The position numbers and the translations under genes are program-made. From the NCBI RefSeq assembly GCF_014230465.1, contig NZ_JAAXCY010000003.1, positions 434,001 to 498,000 on the forward strand: DNA of 64,000 bases. The letters are read 5' to 3'. How positions within the stretch are numbered: the first letter of the stretch is position 1; each line of letters begins with the position of its first letter. The notes below the pieces were generated by a model. That model was not told where the DNA came from and ran no database searches. It saw only the letters and a list, made by a program, of their open reading frames with translations. Source of the DNA: Pseudomonas cremoris. GTDB taxonomy: Bacteria; Pseudomonadota; Gammaproteobacteria; Pseudomonadales; Pseudomonadaceae. Of the stretch, positions 17,432-26,171 are shown one piece after another.

Positions 17432-18325
17432 TTACCGGGTGTGTAGAGCAACCGCAATCACGCTGAGAAATGCCTCAACCAGCGTGCTTTTGGTTTGCGT
17501 CGGCGTCAGCACCAACAATTTCGCACACGCGTCCACCTCCACCAACGGCCTGTATGTCACGCCTTTATTCATCAAACTCTGCGTGCATTCCGGCACCAGC
17601 GCCACGCCTTGCCCGGCGGCTACCAGCGCAATGATCGAGGTGATTTGTCGCCCGGTCGGCCCAGCTCGCAAGGGTTGCCCGTGGTGCCGGTACAGCTGTT
17701 CGATGGACTGGTTCAACCCCGAGCCGTAATCCGCCGGAAACAGAATCAACGGGTAAGCGCTGAGTTGCGCCAGGCTGACCTGCGCCTGGCTTGCCAACGG
17801 GCAATCAGTGGAGACCGCAGCCACCAGCCGTTCTTCGCCGAGTGACAGCGCTTGCACCTCATCCCCCTGAGGCAACAAGCGGCTCAGGCCGATATCCAAC
17901 CGCCCATCCGCCACCTGCGCACCCAGGCTGCCGGAGGCGCATTCCACCAGGGTCAGTTGCACATCGGGAAAGCGTTGGGCGAACGCCTGGATCGCCTGGC
18001 TGAACAGGTCTGACAAGGCGATAGAGCTGACGTAGCCCAACGCCAGTTGCCCCGCCGTGCCTGCTGCCAGTTTGCCGGCGATCACTTGCGCCAGATCCAC
18101 TTGCTCCAGCACTCCGCGCGCATAGGGCAGGAACGACCGGCCTTGGGCCGTGAGCGTGACCGAACGGCTGGTGCGATCGAACAGTTTGAAGCCCAATTCT
18201 GTTTCCAATGCCGAAATCTGCCGGGTCAGCGGCGGCTGGGCCAGGTGCAGGCGAATGGCTGCCCGGCCGAAATGCAGTTCTTCAGCGACCGTCAGAAAGT
18301 ACCGTAGCTTGCGTAGGTCGAGCAT
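17432..18325 (-). CDS. LysR-family transcriptional regulator (CatR/BenM-like)
   Basis: The start at 18325 has CTGGAG seven bases upstream and gives 297 aa; an ATG at 18370 would add fifteen residues not typical of the family. The N-terminal winged helix MLDLRKLRYFLTVAEELHFG (residues 1-20) continues with RLHLAQPPLTRQI, as in CatR/BenM-type regulators. The effector domain starts at about residue 90. It is divergent from two coupled MFS genes and probably controls them. The ligand is unknown. Confidence 0.9.
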   Translation of the reverse strand: MLDLRKLRYFLTVAEELHFGRAAIRLHLAQPPLTRQISALETELGFKLFDRTSRSVTLTAQGRSFLPYARGVLEQVDLAQVIAGKLAAGTAGQLALGYVSSIALSDLFSQAIQAFAQRFPDVQLTLVECASGSLGAQVADGRLDIGLSRLLPQGDEVQALSLGEERLVAAVSTDCPLASQAQVSLAQLSAYPLILFPADYGSGLNQSIEQLYRHHGQPLRAGPTGRQITSIIALVAAGQGVALVPECTQSLMNKGVTYRPLVEVDACAKLLVLTPTQTKSTLVEAFLSVIAVALHTR

Positions 18326-18420
18326 CCTGGCTCCAGGGTATTGATCGGTTCGAAATCGGTATTGGTTCAAGAGCTGCCGGCCATTCTATAAAGACCTCAC
18401 AAAATAAAACGAGAGGTTTC

Positions 18421-19584
18421 ATGAAGCCGCGACTGCATTGTGCCCGTCTTGCCCTGTTTCTGTGTGGCTGCGCGGCGTTCCTTAACCTCTATGCTACCCA
18501 GAGCATTCTCCAGACGTTCGCCGCGCAGTTTCAGGTCAGCGCCAAAGCGGCGGGGTGGAGTATCACGGTGACAACGTTGGCAGTGGCGATCACCGCGCCC
18601 TTTGTCAGCCGGCTGACCGGTCGTTTCGAACAGCGCACGGTGATCAGCGTGGCCGCGCTGCTGTTGGCGGTGCCGGCGCTGATGACCGCCTATGCCAACA
18701 GCTTTGTCGAAGTGTTGGTGTGGCGGTTTGTCGAAGGCATGTTGATCCCGGTGGTGTTCGCCACCAGCGTGGCCTACATCGGTGACCGCTGGAGCGGCGC
18801 CACGGTGACTGAAGTCACCAGCCTGTATGTAGCGGGCACGGTGTTGGGCGGGTTTGCCGGGCGATTTGTCACCGGCGTGATGACCGACTATGTGGGCTGG
18901 CGCGAGGCCTTTGAATTGCTCGCGGTGTTGAGCCTGATGGTGGGTGGGTTTATCCAGTTCCTGTTGCCGGTCAGCCGTGCGCGTACGCAGCGTGTCAGAA
19001 CCTCTAGCTCGAGTGTTTTTCGCAAACCCTTGCTGGCTGCATACGCCGTGGGCTTTTGCGTGCTGTTTTCCCAGGTTGCAGCGTTTACCTACGCGGGTTT
19101 GTACCTTGGCCTACCGCCTTTCAATCTCGGGCCTGCGGCGTTGGGTACGCTTTACGCGGTGTTCCTGCTGGCGCTGATCGTGATCCCCATCGCGGGTCGC
19201 CTCAGCAAGGCCCGGCCTCACGCCCAGTTGTTGAGCGTCGCGGCGTTGCTGGGCGTTGTGGGTTCAGTCCTGACTTTGTTGCCGTTCCTGTGGAGCATTG
19301 TGCTGGGGCTGGCCCTCAGTTCCACCGGCGTATTCCTCGCCCAAGCGGCCGCGAATGCCTTCACCACTGCCAGTGCTGGCGACAACAAAGCCGGTGCCGT
19401 GGGCGTCTACCTCACGTGCTATTACCTTGGCGGTAGCTGCGGTGCAATCGTCCCGGGGCTGCTCTGGGAGCGCTGGGGTTGGGTAGGCTGTGTGGTGCTG
19501 ATTATCACCTTCCAGTTGCTGACCCTGCTGATCGCGCAGACCGGTTGGAAGCCTCTTAAACCTGAACTGATTCCTACACCATGA
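18421..19584 (+). CDS. MFS transporter, YnfM-like
   Basis: This 387-aa protein starts at 18421 after GAGAGG. It has twelve predicted helices, the early FLNLYATQSILQTFAAQFQV segment typical of YnfM-type transporters, and a cytoplasmic loop after helix 6 (RARTQRVRTSSSS). It is an inner-membrane efflux-type carrier with unknown substrate. Its stop codon overlaps the ATG of the next MFS gene by four bases, and it is divergent from a LysR gene. Confidence 0.9.
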   Translation: MKPRLHCARLALFLCGCAAFLNLYATQSILQTFAAQFQVSAKAAGWSITVTTLAVAITAPFVSRLTGRFEQRTVISVAALLLAVPALMTAYANSFVEVLVWRFVEGMLIPVVFATSVAYIGDRWSGATVTEVTSLYVAGTVLGGFAGRFVTGVMTDYVGWREAFELLAVLSLMVGGFIQFLLPVSRARTQRVRTSSSSVFRKPLLAAYAVGFCVLFSQVAAFTYAGLYLGLPPFNLGPAALGTLYAVFLLALIVIPIAGRLSKARPHAQLLSVAALLGVVGSVLTLLPFLWSIVLGLALSSTGVFLAQAAANAFTTASAGDNKAGAVGVYLTCYYLGGSCGAIVPGLLWERWGWVGCVVLIITFQLLTLLIAQTGWKPLKPELIPTP

Positions 19585-20759
19585 CCGATGTCGTCGCCGT
19601 GCCCGCTGCCGAAAAATCCACCCGTCGTCGCTCGCTGATCGCCGGTTGCAGCGCCCATGCCGTGCATGATGGTCTCACTGATGTCATTTACGTGTTGCTG
19701 CCGATCTGGCAGGCGCAGTTTGCACTGTCCTACGCGCAGATCGGACTTTTACGCGGCGCCTATTCCGGGATGATGGCGGTGTTCCAATTGTTGGCCAGCC
19801 GTGCCGCCAAACGCTGGGGCCGCGTGCCGATGCTAGTGGGTGGCACTGCGCTTGCGGGTGTCGCTTACTTGCTGGTCGGGCAAGCGACCGGGCTGGCCAT
19901 GTTGCTACTGGCATTACTGTTGGGTGGCCTGGGCGCCAGTACGCAACATCCGCTGGCCTCGTCGATGATCACTGATGCTTACGAAGACGGTGGCGGCGTG
20001 AAGCAGGCACTGTCCCAGTACAACTTTTCCGGCGACATCGGCAAAACCCTGATTCCCGGATTGGTCGGCCTGCTACTCACCGTCATCAGTTGGCGTGCCA
20101 GCGTCACGCTCTTGGGTGTGCTCGGCTTGGCGGCGGCGGGGCTGTTGTGGTGGCTGATTCCCGGCCAGTCGCAAGCGCCTACAGCTCTGAAAAAAACAAA
20201 ATCCCTCAGCGGTACTGGCTCTGTCAGCGGCCTGCGCGCGCTGATATTGACCGGCACCCTCGACAGTGCCGTGCGCATGGGGTTTCTCACCTTCCTGCCG
20301 TTCCTGCTGCAAGCCAAAGGCGCCGGCACCGCAGGCATAGGTCTGGCGCTGACCCTGCTGTTTATCGGCGGCGCGTTCGGTAAGTTGTTCTGCGGTTACC
20401 TCGGCGCGCGCATCGGCATGATGAAGACCGTGTGGCTGACGGAAACAGGTACGGCCTTGCTGATCGTTGCAGCGGTGTACCTGCCGCTGAATGGGTTGAT
20501 GGCGATGCTGCCGCTGCTAGGCCTGGTGCTGAACGGAACATCCTCGGTGCTCTACGGGGCCGTGCCGGATTTGGCTAATGCCGGAAAACGCGAGCAGGCA
20601 TTTGCGCTGTTCTACACCGGCACGATTGGCGGCGGGGCGCTGGCACCGGTGGTGTTTGGCGGGGTGGGGGATGTGCTGGGGGTGCCAGTGGCGGTGATGG
20701 TATTGGCGGGTTTATTGATGGTGACGTTGCCGCTGGCGTGGGTGGTGCAGAGGGGATAG
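19581..20759 (+). CDS. MFS transporter, fosmidomycin-resistance (Fsr)-like
   Basis: This 392-aa protein has twelve helices. Features shared with Fsr-type proteins are AHAVHDGLTDVIYVLLPIWQ (about residues 26-45), where the paired polar residues lie in helix 1, and STQHPLASSMI in helix 4. E. coli Fsr exports fosmidomycin; the physiological substrate is open. The ATG overlaps the stop of the upstream MFS gene, so the two are coupled and may act on related compounds. Confidence 0.88.
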   Translation: MTDVVAVPAAEKSTRRRSLIAGCSAHAVHDGLTDVIYVLLPIWQAQFALSYAQIGLLRGAYSGMMAVFQLLASRAAKRWGRVPMLVGGTALAGVAYLLVGQATGLAMLLLALLLGGLGASTQHPLASSMITDAYEDGGGVKQALSQYNFSGDIGKTLIPGLVGLLLTVISWRASVTLLGVLGLAAAGLLWWLIPGQSQAPTALKKTKSLSGTGSVSGLRALILTGTLDSAVRMGFLTFLPFLLQAKGAGTAGIGLALTLLFIGGAFGKLFCGYLGARIGMMKTVWLTETGTALLIVAAVYLPLNGLMAMLPLLGLVLNGTSSVLYGAVPDLANAGKREQAFALFYTGTIGGGALAPVVFGGVGDVLGVPVAVMVLAGLLMVTLPLAWVVQRG

Positions 20760-20962
20760 GGAGGGAAGATTGATTGTCTTTTTTCGGATGGGAAACTCAG
20801 TTGCGTCCTACGTCAAATCACTGATCCTGTGGTTGTAGAGTTTGCGCTTCACACATTGTGGCGCATCTTTCGTTTACCTATCTGTGAGTGACGAGTGGGC
20901 GTTGCTAGATTGGAAGCGGCAAGACTAAGCTGTTTATGCGCCAATGACGTACAGGCGTGGGT

Positions 20963-21277
20963 ATGATATTTATAGAGTCACCCGTATTTACAGAAGATTT
21001 AGCAACACTTCTGAGCGAGGAAAGTTACGGTGAATTCCAGGCGTTTCTGGCCGAGAACCCCACTGCCGGGGATGTCATTCAAGGGACCAATGGATTGAGA
21101 AAAATCCGTTGGGCTATGCCGGGCAGGGGGAAAAGCGGCGGCGTCAGGGTGATTTATTATCACCTCTGTAGGGCGTATCAAATTAGATTGATCCTGATAT
21201 ACAGAAAGGGCATCAAAGACGATCTTTCGCTGGCAGAAAAACGAGTTCTGAGCGAGATAAACAGAAGGTGGGAGTGA
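20963..21277 (+). CDS. RelE/HigB-type toxin
   Basis: The ATG at 20963 gives 104 aa; a GTG two codons upstream is an alternative. The protein has the RelE-fold elements IRKxxWAMPGRGKSGGVRVIYY-like segment in the middle (about residues 45-65) and LILIYRKGIKDDLS near 75-88. It is closest to the HigB/YgjN-like branch of ribosome-dependent mRNA interferases. Its stop overlaps the ATG of the antitoxin gene, in toxin-first order. Confidence 0.85.
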   Translation: MIFIESPVFTEDLATLLSEESYGEFQAFLAENPTAGDVIQGTNGLRKIRWAMPGRGKSGGVRVIYYHLCRAYQIRLILIYRKGIKDDLSLAEKRVLSEINRRWE

Positions 21278-21570
21278 TGGAGAAAAAACTGTTCAATCGC
21301 CTGGTCGAAAGCATGACCCAGATGGATGAAATCGCAAGGGGTGAGCGCCCTCCATCCCGTGAGTTTTTTGTTGATGCTTTGAAGGTAAAAGAGATTCGAC
21401 ATGCCACGGGGCTTTCTCAAGCGCGCTTTGCGAAGGCGATTGATGTGCCTGTAGGAACGCTTCAAAACTGGGAGCAAGGGCGGCGTGAGCCAGAAGGACC
21501 AGCAAGAGCATTGTTGCGTGCCCTATACAACGACCCCTGCCACGTACTGGCAGCGTTGGAACATAGATAA
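21277..21570 (+). CDS. HigA-like helix-turn-helix antitoxin
   Basis: The ATG at 21277 overlaps the toxin stop (TGATG) and gives 97 aa. The C-terminal half is an XRE helix-turn-helix (IRHATGLSQARFAKAIDVPV, then LQNWEQGRREPEG, about residues 40-75). The N-terminal part, MEKKLFNRLVESMTQMDEIA, is the probable toxin-binding segment. It neutralises the upstream toxin and represses the pair. Confidence 0.87.
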   Translation: MEKKLFNRLVESMTQMDEIARGERPPSREFFVDALKVKEIRHATGLSQARFAKAIDVPVGTLQNWEQGRREPEGPARALLRALYNDPCHVLAALEHR

Positions 21571-21877
21571 TCTTGAGATCGCGGCGCTTTAGGTAAACTG
21601 CATCCGACTATGTGCCGGCTTTTCTGTTTCTGGTTTCTGGACAGAGGTCATTTATCTCGTACTTTTAGTCTTGCGACGTTGCCTACACAACCATCGGAAC
21701 ACTTCAGGTTGCGCACGTAGGGCGCGCTGCATATGGTTTGTCAGCCGCTGTCCGCGTCAGGCGGTGCTCAATGGCAGCTGTGCGCGGGACATCGAGTGCG
21801 TTGGTATCCCGAAAGCTACCCGGCCTACTCGCCCGCGCACGGTTGTCGCCTTTATCAACGCAACAAATTTCGCGCAT
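21571..21877. other. Intergenic region between TA pair and tRNA-Gly, no gene seen
   Basis: About 300 bases without a supported gene. A 63-codon open frame on the minus strand (to 21704) begins inside the terminator hairpin and has no ribosome binding site, so I do not call it. The stretch could be a decayed remnant beside the tRNA, but no integrase or attachment repeat was recognised. Confidence 0.5.
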
Positions 21878-21910
21878 AAAAAAACCGGTCACCAAGGACC
21901 GGTTTTTTTT
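21878..21910. terminator. Rho-independent terminator downstream of tRNA-Gly
   Basis: The stem AAAACCGGTC/GACCGGTTTT around ACCAAG is flanked by A and T runs, so it can work in both directions. It lies 45 bases downstream of the leftward tRNA-Gly. Confidence 0.85.
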
Positions 21911-21955
21911 GCCTCTCCCGTCAGGAACAAACCTGACGCAAGCGCAGAATCTGAG

Positions 21956-22029
21956 TGGAGCGGGTAGAGGGAATCGAACCCTCGTCGGAAGCTTGGGAAG
22001 CTACTGTTCTACCATTAAACTATACCCGC
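21956..22029 (-). tRNA. tRNA-Gly, anticodon CCC
   Basis: On the minus strand the 74 bases fold as a tRNA: acceptor GCGGGTA pairing with TACCCGC, D arm with TTTAATGGTAGAA, anticodon loop TTCCCAA, T arm GAGGGTTCGATTCCCTC, discriminator T and an encoded CCA. The CCC anticodon reads GGG glycine codons. Confidence 0.96.
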
Positions 22030-22118
22030 TCAGAGCGGCTGACTTTGTACCAGATGTTTGCCGGGATTTGAAGTTTTTCTTCAAAAATGTGTGGGTTACG
22101 TGCCATGCGCAAGCTTGT

Positions 22119-22204
22119 GTGGGAGCTGGCTTGCCTGCGATAGCTTCACCTGAGTGTGGCTGGCACACCGAGGCGTCCGTATCGCGGGCAAGACCGGCTC
22201 CCAC
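22119..22204. repeat. REP-like inverted pair of a second type
   Basis: Arms GTGGGAGCTGGCTTGCCTGC and the inverted GCGGGCAAGACCGGCTCCCA flank about 35 bases. The core differs from the five copies of the GCGGGCTTGCTCGCGA type, so two REP families are present in this window. It lies between tRNA-Gly and phaG. Confidence 0.8.
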
Positions 22205-22221
22205 CTAAGCGGGCCTTCATT

Positions 22222-23106
22222 TCAGATCGCAAAGGCATGCTGTGTCTGGCCCTGTTGATAGCGCAACCGGCTGACCTGCCGTTCTGGCTTCAGAAACCCG
22301 ACCACCGCTTCCCGGGTGTCCCGGCACGCCGCCTTGTGTTCCATGTCCAGAAAGTGCCCCGTGGCCTGCACGGTGCTGAAACTGCTATGGGCCACGTGCT
22401 GGCCAAACAGCTTGGCATCCTGGGCACTGGTGTATTCGTCCCATTCACCGTTTACAAACAACACCGGAATATCGATCTGCTTGGCCGCCTTGAGGTAGCA
22501 CAGCCGGTCGCTGTGGAGCACTTGGCTGATATGGAAGTGCATCTGCCCATATTCATGCTCGGCCAGGTTGCTCACGTGTTTGTAGTTGAAACGCTTGAAC
22601 AGCGACGGCAGGTGCTTGCCGATGGTGCTGTTGACCAGGTGGCCGACGCGGTCGCGGTCGAGGTTGCCGAGGTAATCGACGCCGCGCTCAAGGTAGTCGC
22701 GCATCGGTGCGTTGATCACCGGTGAGAATGAGCTGATCACGGCCTTTTCTACGCGACGTGGCCGGTGGGCCAGGGCGACCAGGGTGGCGGTGCCGCCCCA
22801 AGAAAATGACAGCACGTGTTCGGCGGCGAAGTGGTCGATGAGTTCCAGGAGGATCTGGCCCTCGATTTCCTTCGTCAGCATTTGCTCATGGCGGTTATGG
22901 ATTTTGGAGCGGCCAGCGTAGGGCTGGTCGTACAAAACCACATTGAACTGCGGGTGCAGGCTTTTCACGGTTTGAGCGAAGGATGCCGTGGTGGCCATGG
23001 AGCCATTGACCATGATGATGGTCTTTGCAGCAGCGTCCGCGCGATAGAACTCCGTGTAAACCCGATACTGACCCTGTATATCCAACACAGCGATTTCTGG
23101 CCTCAT
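22222..23106 (-). CDS. phaG: PhaG, (R)-3-hydroxyacyl-ACP:CoA transacylase/thioesterase
   Basis: The start at 23106 gives 294 aa beginning MRPEIAVLDIQGQYRVYTEF and ending QHAFAI, both as in P. putida PhaG from memory. It is an alpha/beta-hydrolase relative of RhlA with the nucleophile-elbow motif FSWGG (Ser102), NGSMATTASFAQ at about 34-45 and TGHFLDME near the C terminus. PhaG links fatty acid synthesis to medium-chain polyhydroxyalkanoate by releasing or transferring 3-hydroxyacyl groups from ACP. The gene is monocistronic, away from the pha polymerase cluster, as usual in Pseudomonas. Confidence 0.94.
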   Translation of the reverse strand: MRPEIAVLDIQGQYRVYTEFYRADAAAKTIIMVNGSMATTASFAQTVKSLHPQFNVVLYDQPYAGRSKIHNRHEQMLTKEIEGQILLELIDHFAAEHVLSFSWGGTATLVALAHRPRRVEKAVISSFSPVINAPMRDYLERGVDYLGNLDRDRVGHLVNSTIGKHLPSLFKRFNYKHVSNLAEHEYGQMHFHISQVLHSDRLCYLKAAKQIDIPVLFVNGEWDEYTSAQDAKLFGQHVAHSSFSTVQATGHFLDMEHKAACRDTREAVVGFLKPERQVSRLRYQQGQTQHAFAI

Positions 23107-23412
23107 GTCGTAAGACTCCTGGCAAGCGGGTAGGGCGCGCAGATAACTCTGCACGAGCTTTGTGACAGGTAGGCATACGCCTGGAAATGGAGAGCCCATG
23201 TCGATCCGATGACGGCTGGCCGACGGGTGTTGTTATGGCGGGCAGTTTTGCCTGGAAGGCCCGTAGATCAAGCGCGGGCGGGGGCAAAGTGTTTCTTGGA
23301 GGTTATAGGCGACTCGCCAGTCATAATTTGGCTGGCGTTTTGATTCAAGCAGCAGAGGTGCTGCCTCGCAAGGCAACACCGTGGTTTTTTACCAGTACCG
23401 GCTGAACGGTCA
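23107..23412. other. Intergenic region upstream of phaG with two hairpins
   Basis: This 306-base gap holds the phaG leader and the 3' region of rsuA. Two inverted repeats are visible: GTGCTGCCT-CGCA-AGGCAACAC at 23358-23379, followed on the plus strand by CGTGGTTTTTT, and a CGCCAG...CTGGCG stem near 23312-23335. They may end rsuA transcription or shape the phaG promoter region. No gene was seen. Confidence 0.5.
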
Positions 23413-24105
23413 TCAGACCTGTCGGATTTCGTCGTCAGTCAGCGCCCGGTACTCGCCCGGCGCCAAGGCAGCATCGAGCACCAAGGGGCCCATCCGTTCG
23501 CGATGCAAGCCGATCACCTTGTTATTGAAATGCCCGAACATGCGTTTCACCTGGTGATAACGCCCCTCGACAATACCCAGTCGCGCCGTCGTCGGCCCCA
23601 ACAGTTCCAGTTCGGCGGGTTGGGTGGTCAGGTCTTCAAACGCAAAATACAGGCCCGCCTTGAAGGTCACTGCGTATTCCGGACCAATTTCCTGCTCGGT
23701 CTCCACCAGATAGACCTTGGGCAGCTTGGTCTGCGGTTGCGTGAGGCGTCGTGACCACTGCCCGTCATTGGTGATGAGCATCAGACCGGTGGTGTTGAAG
23801 TCCAGACGACCGGCGATATGCAACTCGTGTGTATCCGGCTCATCCAGCAGGTCGAGGACTGTAGGGTGCTGCGGGTCCGACGTGGCACTGACGCAACCCT
23901 GAGGTTTGTGCAGCATGAAGTACCGTGCCGACTTGCCTGTTTGCAGCACCTCATCATCAACGCAAACGTGGCTGAATTCGCGCACCTCATGGTGAGGATC
24001 GATCACCGCCACACCATCCACCGTCACCCGCCGTTCTACCAGCAGCAGGCGTACTTGCTTGCGATTGAAACGAGGGAGGTTGCTGAGGAAGCGATCAACG
24101 CGCAT
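23413..24105 (-). CDS. rsuA: 16S rRNA pseudouridine(516) synthase
   Basis: This 230-aa protein has an N-terminal S4 domain (MRVDRFLSNLPRFNRKQVRL, residues 1-20) and the RsuA-family catalytic motif GRLDFNTTGLMLITNDG, with the nucleophilic aspartate at about 102. It converts U516 of 16S rRNA to pseudouridine. The family late motif EGRYHQVKRMFG is present at about 180. Its start overlaps the end of the CWC gene by 11 bases. Confidence 0.92.
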   Translation of the reverse strand: MRVDRFLSNLPRFNRKQVRLLLVERRVTVDGVAVIDPHHEVREFSHVCVDDEVLQTGKSARYFMLHKPQGCVSATSDPQHPTVLDLLDEPDTHELHIAGRLDFNTTGLMLITNDGQWSRRLTQPQTKLPKVYLVETEQEIGPEYAVTFKAGLYFAFEDLTTQPAELELLGPTTARLGIVEGRYHQVKRMFGHFNNKVIGLHRERMGPLVLDAALAPGEYRALTDDEIRQV

Positions 24106-24307
24106 TTTGACGTTTCAATTGCTTGTCCACCTGGGCGCAGCGCGGGCACAGGCAGGCGGTGTTGCGCAGTTCATCGGGCAAGGCTTCAAGCACCGCGGGG
24201 TCGATGCTGACGCTGTAGCACCAGCAGGCTTGATCGGCCGTGCGCGGGTCGGCGAGGGAGCAGTCGTTGGGCGCACCGCAGGCGGGGCAGAGGGTAGGGG
24301 TGGTCAT
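24095..24307 (-). CDS. Cysteine-rich CWC family protein
   Basis: This 70-aa protein has seven cysteines including CPACG (residues 7-11), a CWC motif at about 28-30 and CLCPRC near 53-58, the pattern that names the family. It probably binds zinc; the function is unknown. It overlaps rsuA by 11 bases and is presumably cotranscribed with it. Confidence 0.86.
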   Translation of the reverse strand: MTTPTLCPACGAPNDCSLADPRTADQACWCYSVSIDPAVLEALPDELRNTACLCPRCAQVDKQLKRQNAR

Positions 24308-24320
24308 CGGTCGATTCAGG

Positions 24321-24360
24321 CTGTATCGGGCAGGGCCCCGGAGTTCCCTGCACGATACAG
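24321..24360. terminator. Long hairpin downstream of the guanidine operon
   Basis: An inverted repeat of about 15 bp (CTGTATCG-GGCAGGG with CCCTGC-ACGATACAG) lies between the allophanate hydrolase stop and the CWC gene. There is no T run after it in the direction of transcription, so it may slow polymerase or protect the mRNA 3' end and need not be a classical terminator. Confidence 0.5.
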
Positions 24361-24370
24361 TCCCGTCCGG

Positions 24371-26143
24371 CTATTGCAAGCTGCGCAGGTAGCTGCGCCA
24401 GCCGCCGAAATGGCTGATGTCCACCGCGCCCGCCAGCCCATAGGGCTCGCAGATAAAGCCGCTTTCCCACCGCCCATCCGCCAGTTGCACTTTGCCCAGG
24501 CCCAAGGGCGCCGGGATGCCGGTGAGGAAGGAGCCCAGTTCACGGCTCGGCAGTTCCCACACTTCCACTTCGATGGCCGCGCCGCCCTCGCTCACCCGCA
24601 GCATGCCGGGGCGATACGGCGGCCCACCCGCCAGGGCGAACAGTTGATAGTCGGCCGAGCTGCGGGTGCGCTCAATCAGGCGTGCCCCCCGGCGCAACAG
24701 CTGGCTGTTCAGTGCCAGCCCCTGCAGGTGCGCGCCGCACACCACCAACCGTGTGCAGTCATGGCTGGCGACAGTGGTGGGCACGCCCAGTGATGCATCG
24801 TGCTGACGCTGCAACGCATCTGCCACGCCCAACAGGTATTGGTCGGTAAACGCTCGGCCAAATACGGTCACGCCCCACGGCAGGCCGTTGTCCATCACGC
24901 CGCTGGGCACGGCGACGGCGGCGTAGTCCAGCAGGTTCATGAAGTTGGTGTAGTAGCCCAGTTCAGCATTGCGCAGCACCGGTTCGGCGTGCAGTTCTGC
25001 CAGCGTCACCGGGCGACCGATCGTGGGCGTCAGCACGCAGTCCAGCCCTTCCAGCGCGCGGTCGCACTGGGCTTTCAAGGTTTGCAGGCGGTAGTGCGCA
25101 CGGAAGGTGTCGACGCCGGTGACCGCCGGTGCCTTGGCCAATACCGCACGAATCACCGGCAGCACCGCCTCGGGATCACGTTCCATCAGCTCACCGGCCA
25201 CGCTGTAGCGTTCGGCCACCCACGGTCCTTCGTAGAGCAGGCGCGCCGCTTCAAGGAACGGTGACAAGTCCAGTGCCACCGGCTCACCGCCGAGGGCAAT
25301 CATGCGGGCGATGGCTTGCTGGAACAGCCGCGGGCCTTGCGCGCAGCCAAAGAATTCCAGGTCCTCCGGGCGCGACACGCCAAAGCGAAAAGGCCTGGGC
25401 GCGCCAAAGGCCGACGCGTCATTCCACGCCGGGTTCTGGCGGCTGTAGGCGTCCAGCGGATCAAGCCTGGCAGTCAGCGCCAGCAACTGGCTGGCTTCCC
25501 GTGCGGTGCGGGTAAACGTGGTGACGCAATCCAATGTGCGGCATGCCGGCACCACCCCTGCGGTGGAGATCAACCCTTTGGTCGCCTTGAGCCCAACCAA
25601 ATTGTTCAGCGCCGCCGGCACACGCCCGGAGCCAGCGGTGTCGGTACCCAAGGCAAAACTGGCGACACCCAGTGCGACCGCCAATGACGATCCCGCACTG
25701 GACCCGCCCGACGGATATTCCGTCAACACACTGTTGGGGCAGACGCCGTACGGCGAGCGGCTGCCATTGAGCCCGGTGGCGAACTGGTCGAGGTTGGTCT
25801 TGCCCAGCGGCACGGCGCCCAGGGCGATCAGCTGCTCGACAATCGTCGCGCTGTGCTGCGGCACGTACGCAAACGCCGGGCAGGCAGCGGTGGTGGGAAT
25901 ACCGGCCAGGTCAATGTTGTCCTTGATTGCAAAGGGCACGCCGTACAGCGGCAACTCTGCCGGGTCGCGACGCTCCAGAGCGGCCAGGTATGGCTCCATC
26001 TGCGCAACGCTGAGCAGGTGAATGAACAGGTGATAGTCGGGGTTCAATTGCGCGGCTTTTTCACGCAGATGCAACAGCACTGCCCGTGGGGTGGTGTCGC
26101 CACTGAGGTAGGCATTGCGCAGGTTGTCCAGTTGCAGGTTCAT
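24371..26143 (-). CDS. atzF: Allophanate hydrolase
   Basis: The start at 26143 gives 590 aa. The N-terminal amidase-signature domain (to about residue 450) has the complete triad: Lys74 in FAIKDNIDL, cis-Ser148 in YPSGGSSAGS and Ser172 in DTAGSGRVP. The C-terminal domain (about 470-590) matches the allophanate hydrolase C-domain that decarboxylates the product. The enzyme turns allophanate into two ammonia and two CO2. It is the last enzyme gene of the riboswitch-controlled operon and would finish guanidine breakdown after carboxylation and deimination. Confidence 0.92.
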   Translation of the reverse strand: MNLQLDNLRNAYLSGDTTPRAVLLHLREKAAQLNPDYHLFIHLLSVAQMEPYLAALERRDPAELPLYGVPFAIKDNIDLAGIPTTAACPAFAYVPQHSATIVEQLIALGAVPLGKTNLDQFATGLNGSRSPYGVCPNSVLTEYPSGGSSAGSSLAVALGVASFALGTDTAGSGRVPAALNNLVGLKATKGLISTAGVVPACRTLDCVTTFTRTAREASQLLALTARLDPLDAYSRQNPAWNDASAFGAPRPFRFGVSRPEDLEFFGCAQGPRLFQQAIARMIALGGEPVALDLSPFLEAARLLYEGPWVAERYSVAGELMERDPEAVLPVIRAVLAKAPAVTGVDTFRAHYRLQTLKAQCDRALEGLDCVLTPTIGRPVTLAELHAEPVLRNAELGYYTNFMNLLDYAAVAVPSGVMDNGLPWGVTVFGRAFTDQYLLGVADALQRQHDASLGVPTTVASHDCTRLVVCGAHLQGLALNSQLLRRGARLIERTRSSADYQLFALAGGPPYRPGMLRVSEGGAAIEVEVWELPSRELGSFLTGIPAPLGLGKVQLADGRWESGFICEPYGLAGAVDISHFGGWRSYLRSLQ

Positions 26144-26171
26144 GGCTTGTCCGCCTGTCGAAATAGAAATG

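Noticed and set aside
21704..21895. A 63-codon minus-strand frame near tRNA-Gly.
   Set aside because: It begins inside the terminator hairpin, lacks a ribosome binding site and shows no known domain; it may be decayed DNA.
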